From NCBI RefSeq assembly GCF_900114155.1, contig NZ_FOSC01000002.1, positions 248,001 through 312,000 of the forward strand: a stretch of DNA of 64,000 nt, given 5' to 3'. Within the stretch, counting starts at the first letter, position 1; every line of letters begins with the position of its first letter. Made by a program: the position numbers and the translations under genes. Positions 50,122 to 59,518 of the stretch are shown piece after piece. Under the pieces are notes generated by a model. It made no database searches, was not told the DNA's origin, and saw nothing but the letters and a program-made list of their open reading frames with translations. The DNA comes from Marinobacter persicus. Lineage in GTDB: Bacteria > Pseudomonadota > Gammaproteobacteria > Pseudomonadales > Oleiphilaceae.

Positions 50122-52572
50122 TTAATGAACCGAAGCCCCTTTCCTGGGCTTGCTGGCAAAGCACACCTGGAACACATCGTTGTAGTGCTTGGCGAAATTC
50201 ACCGATAGCCCTTCCTTCAGATACTCCGGCAATTCGTCGTAATCGCCCCGGTTAGCCTCCGGTAGAATCAGGCTGCTGATCTTCTGCCTTCGGGCGGCAA
50301 TCACCTTTTCCCGAATACCGCCCACCGGCAGTACCTGGCCGGTCAGGGTCAGCTCGCCGGTCATGGCGATGTTCTGCTGTGGTGCTTCCTTCCGGGCGAT
50401 AGAGAGCAGGGCGGTGGCCATGGTCACACCGGCGCTGGGGCCATCCTTCGGGGTTGCGCCCTCGGGCACGTGCAGGTGCACGAATGACTTGTCGAAGAAT
50501 GTGGGGTCGCCCTTGTAGCGTTTGAGGTTGGAGGACACAAAGCTGTAGGCAATCTCCGCCGACTCTTTCATGACATCCCCCAACTGGCCGGTCAGCTTGA
50601 AGCCCCGCTGGCTGGTGTGCACCCGGGAGGCCTCAATGCTCAGGGTGGCGCCGCCCATGGCGGTCCACGCCAGGCCAGTGACCACACCGGTGCCTTTCAG
50701 GGATTTCTCTTTTTTGAAGGCCGGCTGGCCCAGGTAATGGGGCAGGTCGGAGACACCGACTTTCACCGGCTGTTCCGGGTTTTCCAGCAGCTTCACGATA
50801 CCCTTGCGGATCACCTTGTGCAGCAGCTTCTCGAGATTCCGCACACCGGCTTCCCGGGCGTAGCCCTCGATGATCTGGCGAATGGCGGCGTCGGTGATGT
50901 TCAGCTGCTTTTTCAGCAGACCGGCTCGTTTGAGCAATCGCGGCAGCAAATGGTGCTTGGCAATGGCCAGCTTTTCCTCGCCGATGTAGCCGGACAGGCG
51001 AATGGTGTCCATGCGGTCCAGTAGCGGGCGGGGAATGGTGTCCAGCTGGTTGGCGGTGCAGATGAACAGCACCTTGGACAGATCCATGCGCACATCCAGG
51101 TAGTGGTCCAGGAATTCCTTGTTCTGTTCCGGGTCCAGGGTTTCCAGCAGGGCCGAGGCCGGGTCGCCCTGAAACGAGCTGCCGATTTTGTCGATTTCAT
51201 CGAGCATGATCACCGGGTTGGCGACCTTGCTGTCCTTCAGTGCCTGCACGAACTTGCCCGGCATGGCGCCGATGTAGGTGCGGCGGTGGCCCTTGATTTC
51301 CGCTTCATCGCGCATGCCGCCGACACTGAACCGGTAGAATTCCCGGCCCAGGGCGTCAGCCACCGAGCGGCCGATGGAGGTTTTGCCCACGCCCGGTGGG
51401 CCCACCAGCAGAAGTATGGAACCACTCACTTCGCCCTTGAAGGTGCCCTCGGCAAGAAACTCAACGATGCGGTCTTTCACATCGTCCAGGCCGTCGTGGT
51501 CGCGGTCCAGAATGCGGCGGGCCTCGGCCAGGTCGAAGTGGTCTTCGGAGTGCACGCCCCAGGGCACCAGGGTCAGCCAGTCCAGGTAGTTGCGGGTGAC
51601 ACCGTATTCCGGTGACCCCTGCTCCAGCACTTGCAGCTTCTGGATTTCATCGCGGAAGCGCTCCTGCACCGCCTCGGGCGGGTCCAGCTCGGCCATGCGT
51701 TGCTCGAAGCGTTCCACATCCGCGGTCTTGTCGTCCTTGGCAATGCCCAGCTCCCGCTGGATGACCTTCATCTGTTCACGCAGGAAGAATTCACGCTGGT
51801 GCTTTTGCACCTTCTCGTTCACTTCCTCGTTGATCTCGCTCTGCAGGCGCGCCACTTCCTGCTCCTTGCGCATCAGCAAGAGCACTTTTTCCATGCGCCG
51901 CAGCAGTGGCACGGTATTCAGCACGTCCTGCAGCTCCCGGCCGGGCGCGCTGGTCATGGAGGCGCCGAAGTCCGCCAGGGGCGAGCTGTCGTCCGGACCA
52001 AAGCGGGACAGGTACTGCTTCACCTCCTCGCCATAGAGCGGATTGGTTCGCAGGAGCTCCTTGATGGCGCTGATGATGGCCAGGGTGTAAGCCTTGAGTT
52101 CGTCTGCCGGCTCTTCCGGCTCTTCCGGGTATTCCACCTCAACCAGATAAGGCGGCCGGCGGCGCAGCCATTGGACAATCCGAAAACGTTGCAGACCCTG
52201 GGCAATGAACTGCACCTTGCCGCCCTCGCTCTGGGCGTGGTGCACCCGAACGGCGCAACCCATGGTTTCCAGTTCGTCGCTGGCCGGAATGCCGGTTTCG
52301 GTTTCCGGCTCATCGACAAAACACACACCCAGCACCTTGTGGTCGGTTTCCCCCACCCGCTTCAGGGTTTCCTGCCAGGGATCCTGATTCACCATGACTG
52401 GCTGCACCTGGGCCGGGAAGAACGGCCGGTTGGAAACGGGTAGCACATACATGCGCCGTGGCCGGCTGTGTTCCGGCAACGCCAGGCCGGTGCTGCTTTC
52501 GTCCTTGCCGATGTATTCGGTCACGTCTTCTTCGAATTCTTCCAGGGAGTCGTTGCGGTTCTCGTCGCTCAT
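50122..52572 (-). CDS. lon: ATP-dependent Lon protease
   Basis: 816 residues, about 30 longer than E. coli Lon, with an acidic N-terminal extension. LON N-domain ([18 protein letters not shown]), Walker [33 protein letters not shown], and the protease Ser-Lys dyad S713 (PKDGPSAGV) and K756 (GGIREKV), 43 residues apart as in E. coli. The long acidic N-terminus recalls the second, AsrA-type Lon of Pseudomonas. It degrades misfolded and regulatory proteins, including many antitoxins. Confidence 0.95.
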   Translation of the reverse strand: MSDENRNDSLEEFEEDVTEYIGKDESSTGLALPEHSRPRRMYVLPVSNRPFFPAQVQPVMVNQDPWQETLKRVGETDHKVLGVCFVDEPETETGIPASDELETMGCAVRVHHAQSEGGKVQFIAQGLQRFRIVQWLRRRPPYLVEVEYPEEPEEPADELKAYTLAIISAIKELLRTNPLYGEEVKQYLSRFGPDDSSPLADFGASMTSAPGRELQDVLNTVPLLRRMEKVLLLMRKEQEVARLQSEINEEVNEKVQKHQREFFLREQMKVIQRELGIAKDDKTADVERFEQRMAELDPPEAVQERFRDEIQKLQVLEQGSPEYGVTRNYLDWLTLVPWGVHSEDHFDLAEARRILDRDHDGLDDVKDRIVEFLAEGTFKGEVSGSILLLVGPPGVGKTSIGRSVADALGREFYRFSVGGMRDEAEIKGHRRTYIGAMPGKFVQALKDSKVANPVIMLDEIDKIGSSFQGDPASALLETLDPEQNKEFLDHYLDVRMDLSKVLFICTANQLDTIPRPLLDRMDTIRLSGYIGEEKLAIAKHHLLPRLLKRAGLLKKQLNITDAAIRQIIEGYAREAGVRNLEKLLHKVIRKGIVKLLENPEQPVKVGVSDLPHYLGQPAFKKEKSLKGTGVVTGLAWTAMGGATLSIEASRVHTSQRGFKLTGQLGDVMKESAEIAYSFVSSNLKRYKGDPTFFDKSFVHLHVPEGATPKDGPSAGVTMATALLSIARKEAPQQNIAMTGELTLTGQVLPVGGIREKVIAARRQKISSLILPEANRGDYDELPEYLKEGLSVNFAKHYNDVFQVCFASKPRKGASVH

Positions 52573-52610
52573 ACCGGTTTGCTCTCAGGGCTTTGTGAAA
52601 GGTTATTTAG

Positions 52611-52640
52611 CTATGTGACGGCGGCTTTGGCTTTTTCAAG
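52611..52640 (-). promoter_or_regulatory. possible heat-shock promoter of lon
   Basis: On the minus strand CTTGAAA (52640-52634) is a perfect sigma-32 -35 element. The best -10 partner (CACATAG, 52617-52611) after 16 bp is poor, so this is tentative. Confidence 0.35.
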
Positions 52641-52713
52641 TTGGCTTGATTTTCAGGGGGCTGCCACCATATGAATAATCTCTTTCATACATTCTGGTTC
52701 AGGTGCGCGGTTT

Positions 52714-53577
52714 ATGAGCGATTCCCCGTATATTTTTGATGCCACTGCAGACAACTTTCAGCAACAGGTGATGGAGGCCTCGGCCAAAACGCCGGTGCTG
52801 GTGGACGTATGGGCGGACTGGTGTGCGCCGTGCAAGCAGCTGATGCCGATACTGGAAAAGCTGGTGAACGAATACCAGGGCAACCTGCTGCTGGCCAAAG
52901 TGAACGCGGACCAACAGCAGGAGCTGACTGCTTCACTGGGGGTGCGCAGCCTGCCAACGGTGATCCTGGTGAAAGATGGCCAGGCGGTGGATGGCTTCAA
53001 CAGCGCACTGCCGGAAAGTGAATTACGTAAGCTTCTGGAAAAACACGTGGAAGCGCCTGCTGAAGGTCCCTATGAAAAAGCGCACAGCCTGTGGGAAGCG
53101 GGTGATGTGGATGGTGCGCTGGCCATCTTCACCGAAATGAACCAGAAAGACCCGGAAAACGTCGATGTGCTGATCGACCTGGCTCAGCTGAAAGCCGAGA
53201 AGGGCGACCTGGAAACCGCCGAGCAGGTGCTGAACAGCCTGGCGCCGGAAGACAAGCTGGGCCACAAGGCCAAACAGCTGGCGGCCCGGGTGAAGTTTAT
53301 GCAGCAATCTGGTGAATTACCTCCAGTCGCCGAGTTGGAGCAAAAGCTGGAAGCCGACCCGAAAGACCCTGAAGCCTTGCACCAGTTGGCTCTGCACAAG
53401 ATTTTGCAGGAGCAGAATGCCGAAGCGATGGACTTGTTGATCCGCTTGATGCAGGCCGATAGCCAGTACAAAGATGGTGTGGCCAAGACTACGTTGGTGG
53501 AGCTGTTTGAAAAGCTGGGGAACAACAACCCGGATGTGCGGACCTACCGGCGCAAGTTGTATGCGATGATGTACTGA
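52714..53577 (+). CDS. cnoX: thioredoxin-TPR co-chaperone, CnoX/YbbN-like
   Basis: 287 residues. The thioredoxin domain (about 1-110) has active site WCAPC (C37, C40), so unlike E. coli CnoX, which has SxxC, it could be redox-active. Tetratricopeptide-type helices follow (AHSLWEAGDVDGALAIFTEMNQKDPENVDVLIDLA and similar). CnoX-type proteins hold oxidised substrates and hand them to DnaK and GroEL. Divergent from lon. Confidence 0.85.
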   Translation: MSDSPYIFDATADNFQQQVMEASAKTPVLVDVWADWCAPCKQLMPILEKLVNEYQGNLLLAKVNADQQQELTASLGVRSLPTVILVKDGQAVDGFNSALPESELRKLLEKHVEAPAEGPYEKAHSLWEAGDVDGALAIFTEMNQKDPENVDVLIDLAQLKAEKGDLETAEQVLNSLAPEDKLGHKAKQLAARVKFMQQSGELPPVAELEQKLEADPKDPEALHQLALHKILQEQNAEAMDLLIRLMQADSQYKDGVAKTTLVELFEKLGNNNPDVRTYRRKLYAMMY

Positions 53578-53640
53578 CGACCGCCCTATTCCGCAAGCGC
53601 GGGCAACGTTGGCGCCGGGTGACATAAGGAGTCATGTACC

Positions 53641-55074
53641 TTGAATACGTCTGTGATCAGGGCAGGTATTGTAGCGCTTGCCCTTGCGGTGCTTGCCGGC
53701 TGTGCCTCCCGGCAATACCAGGCAACGACGGTTGTCGCTGTTCAGGAGTCCGCCTGCCAGCAGACCTTCCGGCAATGGCAGGCGATGGTGGAGGCCGGTA
53801 ACCATTTCGATGCCCAGACTTGGTCTCCGCCCGGTTTTCCCTATTTGCGTGTGAATCGTTTGCTGGCCAGTTTTCAGGTTGCCAGGCTGGATTCCGCCCA
53901 GCGGCAGGAATGGCTGAAACGGGCCCAACAGCTGGCGCTTACGGCCTGGCAATACGAGGCTGAGAGCCTTGGCGGCACCGCCGAGCAGAGGCTGCCCGCG
54001 TTGCAGCGCTGTGCCCGGCTGGCTGCCGAAACCTTGATGGAACAGGAGGATGCCTGGGCACAGCTTCAGCAGGCCATGCAAATTCCGGATGATTACAATA
54101 ACGTCGGGCGGGCGCTGGGCGCCTACCCGTTGGTTGCCCCCGTTGTGCGCTGGCGGGCCGGTGTGGTCATGGGTGAGTTGATGGATGAGTTCGGCCATGA
54201 CCAGCCCGAGGCACCTTTAGCGATTTACTTACCTCGGGCCGGTACCACAGAGCTGGACAGGTTTGTGGTAAGAAGCGCCCAGGCCCGCAGCGAGCTGGGG
54301 ATTCCTGTTTTTACGCCTGCCGAGAGAGAAGCCCTGGTGGCGCGTTACGCGCCTGCCTGGGTGGTGGAAACCGCGAGTAAAGATGATATTCCGGGGCGCC
54401 CGGGCCGGTCGGCCAATGGAGCGCTGGATTTTCGTCCAGAGCCGGTGGTGTTCAGTCAGATGGTTTTTACTCGTTTTCAGGGCGATGTGCTGCCGCAACT
54501 GGTTTACACCCTCTGGTTCCCGCGTCGACCGGCAGAGAGTCGTTTTGATATCGTCGCCGGTGAGCTGGATGGGCTGGTCTGGCGGGTGACCCTGGGCGCC
54601 GACGGCCAGCCATTGATTTATGATTCTATTCACCCCTGTGGCTGTTATCACACCTGGGTGCTGGCACCGGGCGGCTTGAGGCCGAAAGGGGAGCCTGGGT
54701 TCTGGGAAGAGCCCCTGTGGATTGCCGGTATCGCCCCCGAGGCCGATGGCGGGGTGGTGCTGCACGTCTCTGCCGGCAGTCATTACCTGATGAATGTTAC
54801 CGCCGATGTGCCGGAGACTAAGCTTGTGCCGCAGCGCTATGGTCTGGAGCCCTACAACAATCTGCGTGGTCCTTCCCGGGCGGGACAGCGGCTGTTTGAC
54901 GAAAGCGGCATGATTCCTGGCACCGAGCGCTCCGAACGCTTCTTTTTGTGGCCCACCGGTGTGCCGTCGCCCGGCGCCATGCGCCAATGGGGCAGCCATG
55001 CCACGGCTTTTGTGGGTACCCGGCACTTTGATGATGCGTGGCTGTTGCAGGAGTATTTCCGGAAAGCCGAATAA
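53641..55074 (+). CDS. lipoprotein of unknown function
   Basis: 477 residues from TTG 53641, with AAGGAG 9 bases upstream. The signal peptide ends in lipobox LAGC. No known domain is recognised. The body is strand-rich with short motifs such as YTLWFPRRPAESRFD, LDGLVWRVTLG and DSIHPCGCYHTWVLAPGG, and two close Cys (CGC). It is likely attached to an outer-membrane leaflet. Possibly conserved among marine gammaproteobacteria; the function is unknown. Confidence 0.65.
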   Translation: MNTSVIRAGIVALALAVLAGCASRQYQATTVVAVQESACQQTFRQWQAMVEAGNHFDAQTWSPPGFPYLRVNRLLASFQVARLDSAQRQEWLKRAQQLALTAWQYEAESLGGTAEQRLPALQRCARLAAETLMEQEDAWAQLQQAMQIPDDYNNVGRALGAYPLVAPVVRWRAGVVMGELMDEFGHDQPEAPLAIYLPRAGTTELDRFVVRSAQARSELGIPVFTPAEREALVARYAPAWVVETASKDDIPGRPGRSANGALDFRPEPVVFSQMVFTRFQGDVLPQLVYTLWFPRRPAESRFDIVAGELDGLVWRVTLGADGQPLIYDSIHPCGCYHTWVLAPGGLRPKGEPGFWEEPLWIAGIAPEADGGVVLHVSAGSHYLMNVTADVPETKLVPQRYGLEPYNNLRGPSRAGQRLFDESGMIPGTERSERFFLWPTGVPSPGAMRQWGSHATAFVGTRHFDDAWLLQEYFRKAE

Positions 55075-55087
55075 GCCGCCAGGAAAC

Positions 55088-55123
55088 AAAAAGCCCGGAA
55101 GGCGTTAACCTTCCGGGCTTTTT
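55088..55123. terminator. bidirectional terminator between the lipoprotein and aminomutase genes
   Basis: A 15-bp perfect stem including A/T runs (AAAAAGCCCGGAAGG with CCTTCCGGGCTTTTT), loop CGTTAA. It lies between convergent genes. Confidence 0.92.
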
Positions 55124-55146
55124 CATGTGGCATGGTGGCTGTATGT

Positions 55147-56511
55147 TCAGCCGTTGCCCTTCTTCATTGCCTCGAACTCGTCCTCGAAGAAGAACTTCTC
55201 TTCTCCGAACGCCGGTTCCAGCTCGTGCAGCCAGGTGGCTGTGTCGCTGTACTTGGCGAAGAACGGGCGTTGCACCCAGTCCGGGTTTCGGCCCTGAAGG
55301 AAACGCAGTACGAATACTTTCTCGCCATTGATTTCGGTGATTCCCTGGACTTCCACCTTGCCTGGCCCGGCGCTCATGCTGGGGCCGCGGGCGGTGCGGG
55401 CCAGGCCGGACACCTTTTTCATGGCTTCACGGTAGATCTGGAAGGCCTCGGCCAGCGGCACTTCAAAGTAATTCTTGGCGCCGGTGTCCCGCTCCACAAA
55501 CATGTAGTAGGGGGTGATGCCCAGTTGCACTTCCTTCTTCCACAGCTTGGCCCAGGCGTCGGCATCGTCGTTCACGTGCTTGATCAGCGGGCCCTGGGCA
55601 CGGATCTCGGCACCGGTGGCGCGAATACGGCGAATGGCCTCTTCGGCGATGTCGGTGGTGATTTCCTGCCAGTGGTTGTAGTGCGCCATGATCGCTACGT
55701 GCTTGCCGGCATCAACCAGCTTGGCGAACAGCTCGATCAGCTCGTCGGCATCCTTGTCGGTGACAAACCGGTACGGCCAGAAGGTCAGGGCCTTGGTGCC
55801 GATCCGGATGGTCTGGATATGGTCATACTCCGGCTGCAGCAGCGGCTCCAGATATTGCACCAGGCTCTTGGTTTTCATCACCATGGGGTCGCCGCCGGTA
55901 ACCAGCAGATCGGTCACCTCGGTGTGCTCGGCCAGGTAGCCGTGCAGCTTCTCGGCCTCGGTGCTGGCCATTTTCAGGTCCTTGTCACCGACAAACTGCG
56001 CCCAGCGGAAGCAGAAGGTGCAGTAAGAGTGGCAGGTCTGGCCCTGGGCCGGGAAAAACAGCACGGTCTCGCGGTACTTGTGCTGCACGCCGTCCAGCAC
56101 CTCGCCGTCCAGCTCCGGCATGTTCATTTCCATCTGCCCGGCCGGATGCGGGTTCAGTTCGTCGCGGATTTCCTTGGCAACAGCCTGGATTTCCTTCTTG
56201 TCCGCGCCCTCACGGTGCATCTTCGCCATGCGCTCGTAATGTTCGTCCTTGAGCATGCCTTTTTGAGGGAAGACAAGTTGGTAGATCGGATCATTGGGTA
56301 CTTTGTCCCAGTTGATCAGCTCGTTGATCACATACTCGTTCACACGGAAGGGCAGCACGCTGGCTACAACCTTCATTTCGAACAGAGTCTCTTCCGGGAG
56401 ATTCTGGATCGCTTCGATTTTGTCTAGCTGGCGGTCCGTAAAAACCTTGAACCGGCGTTCCTCGAATTCCTGAACCGGAATCTGGTTCGGAAAGGTGACG
56501 ATGGAGTTCAT
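55147..56511 (-). CDS. lysine 2,3-aminomutase-family radical SAM protein
   Basis: 454 residues from ATG 56511 (GAGGG 6 bases upstream). The radical-SAM cluster CHSYCTFC (C160, C164, C167) has the CX3CX2C spacing, preceded by VLFFPAQGQT and followed by LLVTGGDPMV for SAM binding. KamA family members use PLP to shift an amino group. At 454 residues it is much longer than EpmB, the EF-P modification enzyme. Beta-lysine made by such enzymes can feed N-acetyl-beta-lysine osmolyte synthesis or lysine breakdown, but no partner gene is adjacent. Confidence 0.85.
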   Translation of the reverse strand: MNSIVTFPNQIPVQEFEERRFKVFTDRQLDKIEAIQNLPEETLFEMKVVASVLPFRVNEYVINELINWDKVPNDPIYQLVFPQKGMLKDEHYERMAKMHREGADKKEIQAVAKEIRDELNPHPAGQMEMNMPELDGEVLDGVQHKYRETVLFFPAQGQTCHSYCTFCFRWAQFVGDKDLKMASTEAEKLHGYLAEHTEVTDLLVTGGDPMVMKTKSLVQYLEPLLQPEYDHIQTIRIGTKALTFWPYRFVTDKDADELIELFAKLVDAGKHVAIMAHYNHWQEITTDIAEEAIRRIRATGAEIRAQGPLIKHVNDDADAWAKLWKKEVQLGITPYYMFVERDTGAKNYFEVPLAEAFQIYREAMKKVSGLARTARGPSMSAGPGKVEVQGITEINGEKVFVLRFLQGRNPDWVQRPFFAKYSDTATWLHELEPAFGEEKFFFEDEFEAMKKGNG

Positions 56512-56844
56512 AGATCGCCCTCTGTTATGAGCCAAAATGAAAGGAGGGGGTGTGCCGCCTCCACTGGTTAAAAAACGGGCAGGCAAGTATACAGAAAAGG
56601 AAATTTATTTTCAGGTCTAAAGATTAAACCTTTCAGGCTGGTCGGTTTTCCGCTTTTTTACGTAGGAAATCTGAATAAATGAAGTGGTTTTCCGATTTAA
56701 ACGGCTGTTTGGTTGTTTCTTTTGGTGGTTTTGTAGTAAAAATACGAAAGTTTCGAAAACAAAGACAACACAGAAAGTTTGCAAAGACTGTTCTATGATT
56801 GAGACAGTTCCAGGCAACTGCTGACAATCCCGAGGGGAGGTTTG
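56512..56844. other. intergenic region between the aminomutase gene and aceE
   Basis: 333 bp, unusually AT-rich at 56590-56800. A TATGAT at 56794-56799 could be the aceE -10, though no good -35 is seen. CGAAAGTTTCG at 56745-56755 is a small palindrome. No gene is supported here; an overlapping minus-strand frame is a shadow of aceE. Confidence 0.5.
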
Positions 56845-59508
56845 ATGTACCAGGACGACGATCCCATTGAAACCACGGAATGGCTCGACGCGCTCGAGTC
56901 TTTGATAGAAAACGAGGGCGTGGAGCGGGCCAAATTCATTCTTGAACGCCTGTCTGAGCGCGCCAGTCGCGATGGCACCGAGCTGCCGTATTCCATCAAC
57001 ACGCCATTTCGCAACAGCATTCCCGTTTCCCAGCAATCGCAAATGCCGGGCGATCTGTTCATGGAGCGCCGTATCCGCTCGCTGATCCGATGGAACGCCA
57101 TGGCCATGGTGGTTCGAGCCAACAAGCGCCCGGGCGAGCTGGGCGGCCACATTTCCACCTTCTCCTCCGCCGCCACCCTTTATGACGTGGGCTTCAACTA
57201 CTTCTTCCACGGCGGCGACGACAAGCGCGACGCCGACCTGGTGTATTTCCAGGGGCATGCGGCACCGGGCATCTACGCCCGCTCCTTCCTGGAGGGCCGC
57301 TTTGATGAGTGGCAACTGGATAAATTCCGCGAAGAAGTTGATGGCGAAGGCCTGCCTTCCTACCCGCACCCGTGGCTGCTGCCGGATTACTGGCAGTTCC
57401 CAACGGTTTCCATGGGCCTTGGGCCGATTCAGGCCATCTACCAGGCCCATGTGATGAAGTACCTGGACAACCGCGAGCTGATCGACTCCGACAAGCGCAA
57501 AGTCTGGGCCTTTGTCGGCGATGGTGAGTGCGACGAGCCGGAAACCCTGGGTTCCATTTCCAAGGCAGGCCGTGAAGGGCTGGACAACCTGATCTTTGTC
57601 GTGAACTGCAACCTGCAGCGCCTGGACGGCCCGGTTCGTGGTAACGGCAAAATCATCCAGGAGCTCGAAGGTGTGTTCCGCGGCGCGGGCTGGAACGTGA
57701 TCAAGGTGGTCTGGGGCCGCATGTGGGACCCGCTGTTCGAGAAAGACGAAGACGGCGTGATGCAGAAGGCCATGGACGAAATCTGTGACGGCGACCTGCA
57801 GAACTATGTGTTCAAGGGCCCGGCCTACACCCGCAAGGAATTCTTTGGTCGTTATCCGCAACTGTCCAAGATGGTGGAAGACTGGTCTGATGAAGAGCTG
57901 CTCAAGCTCAATCGCGGTGGCCATGACCCCTATAAGGTCTATGCGGCTTACCACAAGGCTGTCAACCAGGCTAATGGCAAGCCGACCGTGATCCTGGCCC
58001 ACACCATCAAGGGCTATGGCTTCGGTCAGGCCGGCGAAGCACAAAACACCGCTCACTCCCTGAAGAAGCTGGACCTGGATACCCTGAAGGACTTCCGCGA
58101 CCGTTTCGCTATTCCGCTGAAAGACGACGAGCTGGAAGACGTCCCTTATTACCGCCCGGCACCGGACAGCCCGGAGCTGGTGTACATGAAAAAGCGTCGC
58201 CAGGAACTCGGTGGTTTCTATCCCAAGCGCAACAAGGATTGCCAGCCGCTGAAGATCCCCGATCTGGATATCTTCAAACAGGTACTGGAAGGTTCGAACG
58301 GCCGTGAAATTTCCACCACCATGGCGTTTGTGCGCATCCTGACGTCACTGGTGAAGGACAAGCGTATCGGCAAGCGGGTAGTGCCCATTGTGCCGGATGA
58401 GGCCCGGACTTTCGGCATGGAAGGCATGTTCCGGCAGCTGGGTATTTATACGTCCGAGGGCCAGAAATACGTGCCCCAGGACCGTGACCAGATCATGTAC
58501 TACCGGGAAGACAAAAAGGGCCAGATCCTGCAGGAAGGCATCAATGAAGACGGCGCCATGGCCACCTGGATGGCGGCGGCCACGTCTTACAGCACCAACA
58601 ACTTCCCGCTGATTCCGTTTTACGTGTTCTATTCCATGTTCGGTTTCCAGCGAGTGGGCGACCTGGCCTGGGCCTCCGGTGACATCCAGGCCCGAGGCTT
58701 CTTGATCGGTGGAACCGCCGGTCGCACCACTATTAATGGTGAAGGTCTGCAGCACCAGGATGGCCACAGCCATGTGCTGGCCAACACCATCCCGAACTGC
58801 CGTGCCTATGACCCGGCCTTCGGTTACGAAATGGCCGTGGTGATCCGTCAGGGCATGAAGGAAATGTTCGAAGACAACCAGAACGTTTTCTATTACCTGA
58901 CTGTGGAAAACGAGTTCTACGAGCAGCCAGCCATGCCGGAAGGCTGCGAAGACGGCATCATCAAAGGCATGTACAAGTTCGACTCGGTGGAAGCAAAAGG
59001 TGGCAAGAAAGCCCCGCGGGTTCAGCTGCTGGGTGCCGGCGCCATCTTCAATGAAGTTACCGCTGCCGCGCAGATGCTTAAGGACGACTGGGGTGTGGCC
59101 TCTGATGTTTGGAGTGTCACCAGCTACAATGAGCTTGCCCGGGATGGCCAGCACGTAGAACGCTGGAACCACCTGCATCCGGATGACAAGCCGCGCAAAG
59201 CCTACGTGACCCAGATGCTCGAAGAGCAGAAGGGCCCGGTGGTGTCTTCCACCGACTATATCAAGCTGCATTCCGAACAGTTGCGCGCCTTCATCCCGAA
59301 GACCTACATGACCCTGGGCACCGACGGCTTTGGCCGAAGTGATACCCGCCAGAAGCTGCGCAGCTTCTTCGAGGTGGATCGCTACTATGTGACGGTAACG
59401 GCTCTGGCTGCCCTGGCCAAAGATGGTGACATCAAGCAGGAGGTGGTGCTCGAAGCCATGCGCAAGTACGGAATCGACCGCAACAAACCGAACCCGGTGC
59501 TGAGCTAA
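56845..59508 (+). CDS. aceE: pyruvate dehydrogenase E1 component (homodimeric type)
   Basis: 887 residues from ATG 56845, with GAGGGGAGG upstream. Thiamine-diphosphate enzyme of the AceE type: SLIRWNAMAMVVRAN, GGHISTFSSAATLYDVGFN, the cofactor-binding GDGECDEPET...NCNLQRLDGPVRGN, and the pyrimidine-domain LQHQDGHSH. It decarboxylates pyruvate and passes acetyl to AceF, whose gene follows after 10 bp. The third subunit (Lpd) is not encoded in this window. Confidence 0.97.
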   Translation: MYQDDDPIETTEWLDALESLIENEGVERAKFILERLSERASRDGTELPYSINTPFRNSIPVSQQSQMPGDLFMERRIRSLIRWNAMAMVVRANKRPGELGGHISTFSSAATLYDVGFNYFFHGGDDKRDADLVYFQGHAAPGIYARSFLEGRFDEWQLDKFREEVDGEGLPSYPHPWLLPDYWQFPTVSMGLGPIQAIYQAHVMKYLDNRELIDSDKRKVWAFVGDGECDEPETLGSISKAGREGLDNLIFVVNCNLQRLDGPVRGNGKIIQELEGVFRGAGWNVIKVVWGRMWDPLFEKDEDGVMQKAMDEICDGDLQNYVFKGPAYTRKEFFGRYPQLSKMVEDWSDEELLKLNRGGHDPYKVYAAYHKAVNQANGKPTVILAHTIKGYGFGQAGEAQNTAHSLKKLDLDTLKDFRDRFAIPLKDDELEDVPYYRPAPDSPELVYMKKRRQELGGFYPKRNKDCQPLKIPDLDIFKQVLEGSNGREISTTMAFVRILTSLVKDKRIGKRVVPIVPDEARTFGMEGMFRQLGIYTSEGQKYVPQDRDQIMYYREDKKGQILQEGINEDGAMATWMAAATSYSTNNFPLIPFYVFYSMFGFQRVGDLAWASGDIQARGFLIGGTAGRTTINGEGLQHQDGHSHVLANTIPNCRAYDPAFGYEMAVVIRQGMKEMFEDNQNVFYYLTVENEFYEQPAMPEGCEDGIIKGMYKFDSVEAKGGKKAPRVQLLGAGAIFNEVTAAAQMLKDDWGVASDVWSVTSYNELARDGQHVERWNHLHPDDKPRKAYVTQMLEEQKGPVVSSTDYIKLHSEQLRAFIPKTYMTLGTDGFGRSDTRQKLRSFFEVDRYYVTVTALAALAKDGDIKQEVVLEAMRKYGIDRNKPNPVLS

Positions 59509-59518
59509 GGAGACCGCC

